In this document: positions 55,907 through 64,000 of the stretch, piece by piece
How positions within the stretch are numbered: position 1 is the first letter of the stretch
Layout of the letters: every line of letters starts with the position of its first letter
Assembly (NCBI GenBank): GCA_034509755.1
Contig: CM067549.1
Coordinates: 47,579,052-47,643,051 of the forward strand
Direction: 5' to 3'
Length of the DNA: 64,000 nt
DNA from: Anisodus tanguticus
Taxonomy: Eukaryota > Streptophyta > Magnoliopsida > Solanales > Solanaceae
Translations under genes and position numbers: made by a program
Notes under the pieces: generated by a model
What the model was told of the DNA's origin: nothing
Databases searched by the model: none
What the model saw: the letters and a program-made list of their open reading frames with translations, nothing else

Positions 55907-58900
55907 TAGGGCTGGCCAGTGGGCCGGGTCGGCCCGGTCCCACCCCGAACCTGACCTTTTTAAAAAAAATTGGTATCGGGACTCGAACCGGGATGGGACA
56001 TGGTCTCGTCCCGACCCGTCCCGACCCGCCCCAGGCCCGCCAGGCCCGACACAATCCCTCCCGAAACCCCCCTTTTGCAAAAATAGTCGTTGCACCAACG
56101 ACCATTTTACATTTTGGTCGTTGTGCACGACCATTTTTGGCCTCCCCCTTATATTTATTTTTAACCCATAAGTTATTATATTTACACTTTAACCCAATTT
56201 TTCAACTATAAATACCTCATTCTCTTCATCTTTCTCACAAATCTTCCTACAATCTCTCTAATCTCTCAATCTATCTCTCTACAAGTCTACATTGTCTGCT
56301 AAATATTCAATTTTATTTATTCATTTGGGAATTGGGAGTGAAGTTGGCAACTAGCTTGAGGATCTTGCATTGAGCAAAGTTTCAATTTTCAACATCTCGA
56401 TTACACGTCGGCGTTTGGTACATTCGTTCCTTCATTAAATTATTATTGTCTGTTTATTTTATTTAGCGCACTTAATTTCATTTACTTTAATTATTTATTA
56501 GTATAATTATAAATTTATAATGGAATGATTTAAATGTATGCTTACGGATAGGGGTCATGCTTCTTCTAGTAGGGGCAACAAGGGCAAGGGTATTTCTTCT
56601 AGTCATCCTATTTCTAGACAGAATCATATTCCTACACAAGATGATTTTGTTGATACTAAACATTTTCCTACAATACCATTAGATTTAGACGAGGAGCTAT
56701 TTTCTGGAACTCAAGAAGACGTTAATTTAGACGATGATCTAGAAGATACACCCACTAATGTAGATGATAACACACTCACTAGTGCACCTTCAACTAAAAT
56801 GTCTCATATTGCCCCTAGTATGAGACGAGGTCCAGCAAAACGAACATTAAAATCAGATGCATGGATCTTTTTTGATATGGACGTAGAGAATCAAGTAGCT
56901 AGATGTAAAATTTGTAAAAGATGTTTTAAAATTTAAAACTGGAAAAGGTCACGGTGGGACGGGTGGTTTAATGAGACACGTAGCAAGGGCTCATCCAGCT
57001 AGGTATGCCTAATACGAGGCTTCAAAACCAGGTGCGCAAACATCCGCTCCATTGAGACAAGGTTCACATACTGATACTGTTCCGGACCAAGTACATGGTC
57101 AAATTAACCCTATGACGGGGGAATTGTAGGCCCTAAATACAATAAACATAGAGATAGGGAAGCAATAGCAAAATTAGTTGCTCTGGAGGGTTTGCCTTTT
57201 TCATTTTCTTCATCTCCCGATTTTATTCATTACATTAGAGATATGTATAATCCTGCTTTTTACGGTTTTCCTAAATCAACTGTTAAGAGAGATGTATTTA
57301 AATCCGCACATGAATATCAACAATATTTACGTTATTCATTATATCATTTTAATGAAAAAGTGGCTATCACTTCTGATATATGCCGTAGTACTAACGACCA
57401 TGATTATTTAACGGTGACCTGTCATTGGATAGATTATAAATGGTCTATGCAAAAACGTATCTTAGCGTATAGATATATAGATGATAGGCACACTGTACTT
57501 TTATTGCAGAAAATATTTATCAAGTGTGCGATTATTACGGAATAACTGATAAAATTATGACTATTACATTAGATGACGCTTCTTCTAACAATTACGCTAT
57601 TACAATTTTAAAAAATAGTTTAACTACATCTTTTCCAGATCATTTTCATATAAAATGTGTGTGACATATATATAACTTAACTGTAAAAGATGGTCTATCA
57701 CTTTTTGAAGACATTCTTAGTAAAATACAATGTGCTATAAACTTTATTTTTAAAAATAATAGAATACAACGAAGAAAAGAATATAAAAAACTTGTCACGA
57801 TTGCCAACTACCTTATAGAAAAATTCTAGAAGAAGTACCCACTATGTGAAATTCTTTATACGAGCAACTATTTGTTACTTATGACTATAGAAAACCTATA
57901 ACTTTATTTTTTAACTCTCATAATCAAAATCCAACTGATATGGTTGTAGATAGCGATTGGGGAAAAATTTCTGAACTTATTGTATTTTTAGAGAAATTTT
58001 TTCAAACAACAAAAGAATTTTCCGGTATATATTATCCTATTGTTTCAACTATGTTGTTTTATATAACTCTAATATTTTTACTGCTTAATGAATATATGGA
58101 TAAACCAGCTTATAAGGAAGCTATTAAAAAATGTTTATCAAAATAAAAAAAATATTTTATTCATATTCCCAATATTTATATTATTGGTATTATATTAAAT
58201 CCGACTATTAAAATAGATGGTACTAAATCACTTATTGAAACTATTTACGATTGTATAGCAGTACTACCACCTCCAAGTCCCAAAAATCCAAATCACCCAC
58301 CACATATTGAACAACTAAAGAAGAAGTGTTGTCTAGCGTAGAAGACGAATGCAAAAAAATATATAGGTTTTACCAACAAGAAAGTGCTAGCAACCTACCG
58401 GCTTCCATACCATCTTCTTCTTCTTCAACACAACCTCACAAAAGACATGTTGTTTTTGCGACTAGTATTGAAAGCCTCAGAAATAGAATGTGCAGCCGTA
58501 CCGCTACTACCAAATTAGCGAGTTTGATATTTTTGTTTTGCAAGATTCTGTACCGTACCAAGCAGTTCTCAATGAAGAAGGACGTGAAGACTTGCTGAAA
58601 TACTGGAGGGGGAATGAGAAGACCTTTCCGACACTTTCAATGATGGCCCGAGATGTTGTGAACATTCAAGCGTCATCAACGGCGTCTGAAAGCACTTTTT
58701 CTGCCGGCATATATCAAATAGGAGGGCACAGACACTCATTAGCCAAAGACAGCTTGAAGATTGTAGTATTATTAAGAGATTGGATACGAGCAGAGCGGAG
58801 AAGGTGTGGTCAACCAGAGATCAACGAAGAAGAAGACGAAAACTACAACGAAATCTTATCCGAAGGTGGTGGAAGCGACGTGGAGCAGTTTGACCAACAA

Positions 58901-59329
58901 ATACCAATTCCAACCGAAGAACCACAGGAAATTATCAAGAAACTAGAACAAGTTTTTTTCAAAATGTGATTTTTTTAATTGCAATTTTACTATGTAATTT
59001 GCAACTTTTGAATAACACCACAAAGTTGCAATTTTGACAATTGTATTTGTATTACAAAAAAAATTATATGTCTATTAAATAATATAAGAAGCACAAAAAT
59101 GTTTTTATTACACTATTTTATTTAATTATTGAGTTCTTTTATATATATGTTATTAAAAAAAACACCCGGATCCCGCCCCGACCCGATTCCGACGGGATCG
59201 GGATCGGGACGGGACTTCAAAAAATCCCACCAAACCCGATCCCGCCTAACACGACCCGACCCAATATCGTCGCCTCCCCCGTCCCGCCCTGACCCGATCC
59301 TGTCAATCCCGGCCCACTGGCCAGCCTTA
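55907..59329 (+). mobile_element. hAT transposon hAT3, 3423 bp, perfect 8-bp TSD
   Basis: The left end is TAGGGCTGGCCAGTGGGCC and the right end reverse-complemented is TAAGGCTGGCCAGTGGGCC, matching over 22 bp with one mismatch. GTTGCCTC flanks it on both sides (55899-55906 and 59330-59337), exactly. Removing it joins the gypsy gag without gap. A TATA-like CAACTATAAATACC at about 56204-56217 precedes the transposase. It belongs to the same family as hAT1. Confidence 0.96.
56538..58969 (+). pseudogene. hAT3 transposase, degenerate
   Basis: The N-terminal frame 56538-56936 has an acidic region (DLDEELFSGTQEDVNLDDD) and the beginning of a BED-type zinc finger (WIFFDMDVENQVARCKICKR), then a frameshift. 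The core pieces are FIHYIRDMYNPAFYGFPKST, CHWIDYKWSMQKRILAYRYI (57192-57545) and ITLDDASSNNYAI (about 57560-57600). The dimerisation region (58490-58969) is open: VPYQAVLNEEGREDLLKYWR, FPTLSMMARDVVNIQASSTA, ESTFSAG and RDWIRAERRRCGQPEI. About five disruptions prevent a full protein. Confidence 0.9.
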
Positions 59330-60539
59330 GTTGCCTCTGATCAGGATCTAGATATGCAAAGTGTGGTGCAACTCCTGACTCGACTTGTGGCCTCTCAGGC
59401 CCAACGTCAGACCCTCATTATTGCTGATAGAGTTGTGAGTGTAAGAGTTTGGGATTTTGTTAACTTGAACCCTTCGGTATTTACGGGAATAGACCCTAAT
59501 GCGGACCCACATAATTTTTTTAATAGAATGCAACAGACTTTACGAGTTATGCACACAGCTGATGCTGAGACAATTGAGTTGGCTTCCTATAGATTGCGAG
59601 ACGTGGCCGCGACCTGGTTTGAGACTTGGGAGCAGACTCGGGGATCCCAAGCCCTACCTTTGAGATGAAGGGAGTTCTCCGAGGCATTTCTACAGCAGTA
59701 CTTGCTGGTCGAGCTTCGACGAGCCAGGCGAGATAGGTTTTTACATTTGGAGCAGAGTAATATGAGTGTCAGAGAATATAGCATGCAGTTCAACTCATTG
59801 GCTAGGTATGCTCCCATGATTGTTGCTGATATAAGCGATCAAGTACATCAGTTTGTTAATGGTTTATGGACACCTGGTAAATGAGTGCACGGTAGCTTCT
59901 CTAAATCCCAATATGGACATCTCCCGCATTCAGGCCTACGCACAGAATCTAGAGGATCGCAAGAAACAACAACGGGCTGATCAACATTATGATAGAGGCC
60001 AACACAAGAGGGCTCGGTCCACAGGTGATGCAGGGGGGTTTGAGGTGAATTTAGTCCTCAGTCTCTGAGACGGCCATCATATATGATGACCAGTGCGCCA
60101 TCATAGTTTCAAGGCCAACGTCAAGACCATGCCACTTATTCTGGTCAAGGTCAGAATTCACGAGCGTCAAGCCCATAGTACAGAGGGGAATCTAGTCAGA
60201 CAAGGCCATTACTGCCATATTATGGTCGATGTGGTAGGAGTCACTTTGGGCAGTGTCTCTCGGGATCAGATGATTGTTATTCATATGGATAGTCGGGCAA
60301 TATTATTTATTTTAGTCCGATGAGAGGTGGGGGCGGTATAGCACAGCCGATTGGGTCTGTGGCATCTTTTTCTTTTTTCTGTACGCCCTTGGGGTAGGGT
60401 ACATAGGCACCGACTGGTAGAGGCAGATGAGTAGTATCTAGTTCGAGCTGTCTCCAGAACTGCATTTGTGCTTTGTCAGGTCGACAGGACCTTGAGTCAT
60501 CTTTATATGTGGTTATATGTATATTATCCGTTTCCTCTT

Positions 60540-60966
60540 ATGATGTATATGCTTTGATAGATCCGGGTTCCACCTTGTCCTATATTACACCCTTTTTTTG
60601 CTGGTAAGTGTGGGAAAGAGCCTGAATTGTTATATAAGTTGTTTGAGGTGTCTACACATGTGGGTGAACCTGTAATTGTTAAACGGATGTATAGAGATTA
60701 TGATGTAAAGATACATGATCGACATAGGATATCCGACTTAAATGAACTAGAGATGGTGGAATTTGATGTTATTATGGGCATGGATTGGTTAGCTTCTTAC
60801 TATGCTAATGTTAATTATTGGATGAAGATCGTTCACTTTAACTTTCCAAGCGAACTCGTCCTTGAGTGGAAGGGCAATGTTGCAGCGCCAAATGGTAGGT
60901 TTATTTCCTACCTTAAGGCCCAAAAGATGATCTCGAAAGGATATATTTATCACCTCGTGCGAGTTT
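60540..60966 (+). pseudogene. gypsy aspartic protease region
   Basis: The active-site motif appears near 60555 as LIDPGSTLSYIT, where D-P-G-S stands for the usual D-S/T-G. Later residues FDVIMGMDWLASYYANVNY (about 60760-60815) form the flap-end motif typical of plant gypsy proteases. A stop at 60967 ends this frame before the reverse transcriptase. It would mature the polyprotein. Confidence 0.75.
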
Positions 60967-60969
60967 AGA

Positions 60970-62425
60970 ATGCAAAGGCAAAGCCTCCAACTCTTCAGTC
61001 AATCCCCGTCGTTAGTGAATTTCCCGATGTATTTCCTGAAGAACTTCCTGGCATTCCTCCCTAAAGGGAAATTGAATCCGCTATCGACGTACTTCCAGAT
61101 ACCCAGCCTATATCTATTCCTCTATATCGAATGGCTCCTGCCGAGCTAAAAGAATCAAAAGCTCAGTTGAAATATCTTCTCGATAAGGGATTTATTATGC
61201 CCAGTACTTCCCCGTGGGGTGCTCCAGTGTTGTTTGTTCATAAGAAAGATGGTTCATTAAGGATGTGTATTAATTACCGTCATTTGAATAAGGTGACCAT
61301 TAAGAACAAGTACTCTCTCTCCAGAATCGACGATTTGTTTGATCAGCTGCAAGGCGTTAAGTATTTCTCAAAGATTGATCTCAGGTTTGGGTACCATCAG
61401 TTGCGGGTTAAGGAGAAAGACATTCCAAAGACAACTTTTTGGACTAGATATGATCATTACGAGTTTCTTGTTATGTTTTTTAGCCAGACTAATGCGCCAA
61501 CAACCTTTATGGATCTGATAAACTGGGTATTTAAGTCATACCTGGATATCTTCATAATAGTGTTTATTGATGATATTCTGGTACATTCCCAATCAGAAGC
61601 CGAACATGCGAATCATTTGCAAGCGGTATTACAGATGCTTGAAAATCGTGAGTTGTATGCCAAGTTTTCCAAATGCAAATTCTGGTTGAACTTTGTTGCT
61701 TTTTTGGGCCATATTGTCTCATTCGAAGGTATTAAGGTGGATCATCCAATTATTAAAGCCGTACAGAATTGGTCGAAGCCCACGACTCCTACCAAAGTAC
61801 GTAGTTTCTTGGGCTTAGCAAGATATTATCAGAGATTCATTGAGGGGTTTTCTTCTATCTCCGCACCTATGACCAAGCTCACTTACAAAGAAACTAAATT
61901 TCAGTGGACAGATGCATGCGAGCGCAGCTTTCAAGAGTTGAAAAATAGGTTGACATCCGCACATGTGTTAGCCCTGCCTGAAGGCACCGATGGGTATATA
62001 GTTTATTGTGATGCCTCTAGAGTTGGCCTAGGATGTGTTTTGATGCAACGCGGGAAAGTCATAGTATACACTTCAAGGCAGTTAAGAAAGTATGAAGTAA
62101 ACTATCCGACTCATGATCTCGAGTTGGCGACGGTAATCTTTGCCCTGAAGATATGACGTCATTATTTATATGGAGTCCATGTGGACATATTCACATATCA
62201 TAAGAGCCTACAATACATATTTCTCTAGAAGGAGCTAAATTTAAAGCAAAGAAGTTGGCTGGAACTATTAAAAGACTATGATGTCGATATTTTATATCAC
62301 TCTGGTAAGGCGAATGTCGTAGTTGATGCCTTAAGTCGTAAGTATATGGGGAGTTTGGATAGTGTTGAAGCCAATAAGTTGGAGATGACCAAAGAACTAC
62401 ATTGCCTAGCTAGTTTAAATGTATG
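60970..62425 (+). pseudogene. gypsy reverse transcriptase and RNase H
   Basis: The long open frame 61131-62156 (341 residues) is the best-kept part. It has MAPAELKESKAQLKYLLDKG, GAPVLFVHKKDGSLRMCINY, KYFSKIDLRFGYHQLRV (first catalytic Asp), FIIVFIDDILVHS (catalytic pair) and FVAFLGHIVSFEGIKVDHP. RNase H starts YIVYCDASRVGLGCVLMQ and includes LRKYEVNYPTHDLELATVIF. A stop at 62154 and another near 62227 interrupt it before ANVVVDALSRKYMGSL. The enzyme copies element RNA. Confidence 0.92.
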
Positions 62426-62469
62426 ACTTTTGGAGACAGACGACGATGGAGTAGTGGTGTAGAATATTG

Positions 62470-63545
62470 CAGAATCATCCTTGATAGCAGAAGTGAAAGC
62501 GAGACAATTTGATGACCCCGAGTTGGTTCGAATGAAAAAAGGGATTTCCCTGCAGAAGAAGCCAATATTGGAACTTATGGGAGACAGAGTCCTTAGATAT
62601 CATAGTCGACTATGTGTATCAAATGTGGAAGGACTCCAGGACCAAATTATGGCTGAAATACACCAATCCAGATATTTCATTCACCCTGGATCGACAAAGA
62701 TGTATCATGACCTTCGATATGTTTATTGGTGGAATGATATGAAAACAGATATCACATCGTTTGTAGCTTAATGCCCGAATTTTCAGCAAGTTAAGATCGA
62801 GCATCATAAGCCTGGAGGTTTGCTACAACATATTGAAATCCCTACATGGAAGTGGGAAATGATTAATATGGATTTCATCACCGGTTTACCCTGTTCTTAT
62901 AGGAAGTTCGATTCCATTTGGGTTATCATCGACAGGCTTACGAAATCAGTCTATTTTATACCCGTTCGTACTACTTTCTTGGCGAAGGATTATGCCAAGC
63001 TATATATCAAGGAAATAGTTTGGTTACATGGTGTTTCGGTCTCTATCATATCCGACATAAGTGCTCAGTTTATGGCTCACATTTGGAAGTTATTTCAGAA
63101 AGGTCTAGGCACCCAAGTGAACCTAGTACAACTTTTCATCCCCAAATTGATGGTCAAGCCGAGCGCATAATACAAACACTCGAGGACATGCTACGGGCTT
63201 GTGTATTGGATTTCAAAAGTAGTTGGGATGATCATTTCCCCTCATTGAGTTCGCTTACATTAATAGCTATCATTCTAGCATCAAGATGACCCCGTATGAA
63301 GCATTGTAAGGACGAAAGTGTAGATCCCTAATTGGCTGGTTTAAAGTGGGTGAAGTTAGGTTACTAGGTCCTGGTTTGGTCCAAAGGGTAGTGGAGAATG
63401 TAAATCTAACCCAAGAGCGCTTATTGACTCCCCAAATTCGACAAAAAACTTATTCAGATGTTCGACGCCGCGACTTAGAATTTGTAGTTTGTGATTGGGT
63501 ATTCTTAAAGGTTTCTCCTATGAAAGGGGGTTATGAGGTTTGGAA
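62470..63545 (+). pseudogene. gypsy integrase, broken
   Basis: The zinc-binding N-terminus shows HQSRYFIHPGSTKMYHDL and, after a stop at 62769, CPNFQQVKIEHHKPGG. The catalytic core has the first Asp in WEMINMDFITGLPCSY (about 62858-62905), the second in SIISDISAQFMAHIW (about 63045-63090) and the Glu in GQAERIIQTLEDMLRACVLD, which lies in another frame (about 63150-63210). Frameshifts near 63110 and 63285 and a stop near 63308 inactivate it. Confidence 0.88.
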
Positions 63546-63961
63546 AGAAAGGAAAACTTAGCCCTAGACACATCGGACCATATAAGATCATCCGCAGGAT
63601 AAGCCGAGTGGCTTATGAGCTTGAGTTACCCTCAGAATTAGAAGCAGTTCACCCGGTATTCTATGTGTCAATGTTGCGTAAGTCTGTAGGACATTCCTCC
63701 CGTATTACTCTCGTAAAGGATGTACAAATCATTGAGAATTTAACCTATAAAGAGACTCTACTGGCTATTATAGATCGCCAAGTTCGAAAACTGAGAACAA
63801 AAGAAGTTGCCTCCGTTAAAGTGCTACGGAGAAATAACAATACAAAAGAGATGACTTGGGAACCCAAAGAAGATATGAAATCCAAATATCTTTACTTATT
63901 TCAGTCTTCATGTTTATATCGATACTCGTACAATATGCTTCTCTCGTTCCTATTCTATTAG
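63533..63961 (+). pseudogene. gypsy integrase C-terminus and chromodomain-like region
   Basis: After a frame change near 63540, KLSPRHIGPYKIIRRISRVA and YELELPSELEAVHPVFYVSM form the integrase tail. A chromodomain-like end follows, with IIDRQVRKLRTKEVASVKVL and TWEPKEDMKSKYLYLF, where the aromatic and Trp-Glu positions typical of plant chromoviruses remain. Chromodomains steer insertion toward heterochromatin. The stop is at 63959-63961, with the 3' non-coding part beyond. Confidence 0.82.
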
Positions 63962-64000
63962 ACAATCCTAAATCCTATATCTTATTTAGGTATTAATGTT

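Larger units (their letters stand above)
55693..60420 (+). pseudogene. gypsy gag, split by hAT3
   Basis: The start is MPATTRR followed by a stop at 55714, and the reading frame continues to 55906. After hAT3 it resumes at 59338 (DQDLDMQSVVQLLTRLVASQ). A typical gag core follows: FVNLNPSVFTGIDPNADPHN, ASYRLRDVAATWFETWEQTR, a stop, then REFSEAFLQQYL, RARRDRFLHLEQSNMSVREY and FNSLARYAPMIV. The CCHC knuckle region (about 60200-60260) is garbled. It would have been the capsid protein of the element's particle. Confidence 0.85.
53500..64000 (+). mobile_element. Ty3/gypsy chromovirus-type retrotransposon, right end outside window
   Basis: The 5' LTR is 53500-55484, followed by a primer site like tRNA-Met (TTGGTGTCAGAGT, from 55488), gag (split by hAT3), aspartic protease, reverse transcriptase, RNase H, integrase and a C-terminal chromodomain-like region. 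Integrase lies after RNase H, which defines Ty3/gypsy. The chromodomain and long LTR suggest the Tekay/Del chromovirus group, an inference. Several stops and frameshifts make it defective. Confidence 0.9.

Noticed and set aside
55741..56211. 156-codon frame with Pro/Arg-rich centre
   Set aside because: It crosses the gypsy gag/hAT3 junction and the GC-rich hAT terminus, so it is not a gene.

Overview
This is plant nuclear DNA. Three genes with canonical GT-AG introns can be read completely: ribosomal protein eL38, an ARP7-type actin-related protein and a Pumilio (PUF) protein, all on the minus strand. The rest is mostly AT-rich repeat sequence. Several LINE and SINE copies end in a (TTG)n tail whose conserved segment resembles the 3' end of the Solanaceae TS SINE, so I infer a Solanaceae genome (Solanum, Capsicum or Nicotiana type). 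No prokaryotic features, CRISPR array or viral genome are visible.

Layout. 1-5.9 kb: a minus-strand Ty1/copia remnant (copia A) abuts and probably interrupts a plus-strand copia (copia B). 6.2-7.4 kb: a non-autonomous hAT. 7.6-12.9 kb: an F-box pseudogene split by a 4.06-kb LINE with a 12-bp target-site duplication (TSD). 13.7-15.3 kb: the eL38 gene, with a SINE-derived tandem array in intron 1. 15.4-20.9 kb: a plus-strand hAT remnant (hAT2) whose duplicated 5' leader holds a minus-strand hAT (hAT1). 21.9-30.1 kb: ARP7, 7 exons, introns loaded with MITEs, a truncated LINE and a ~140-bp tandem array. 32.2-40.6 kb: Pumilio, 10 coding exons plus a leader intron. 40.9-45.0 kb: MITE, decayed Ty3/gypsy pieces including a 232-bp triplication, a solo LTR and AT microsatellites. 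45.05-64.0 kb: a stack of nested elements. Copia C (from 45054) carries a mitochondrial atp9 scrap in its integrase region and a CACTA transposon (48443-51749) that itself holds a LINE fragment. A chromodomain-type gypsy element starts inside the copia C 3' LTR at 53500. A third hAT (hAT3, 55907-59329) sits in the gypsy gag with a perfect 8-bp TSD.

How the parts relate. The three host genes look independent: translation (eL38), chromatin (ARP7) and mRNA regulation (Pumilio). Every transposon protein found carries stops or frameshifts, so none looks autonomous. The nesting and TSDs allow relative dating of insertions. I see no convincing new biological system. The most unusual items are the atp9-like insert, the tandem arrays inside gene introns, and the hAT-into-hAT promoter insertion.
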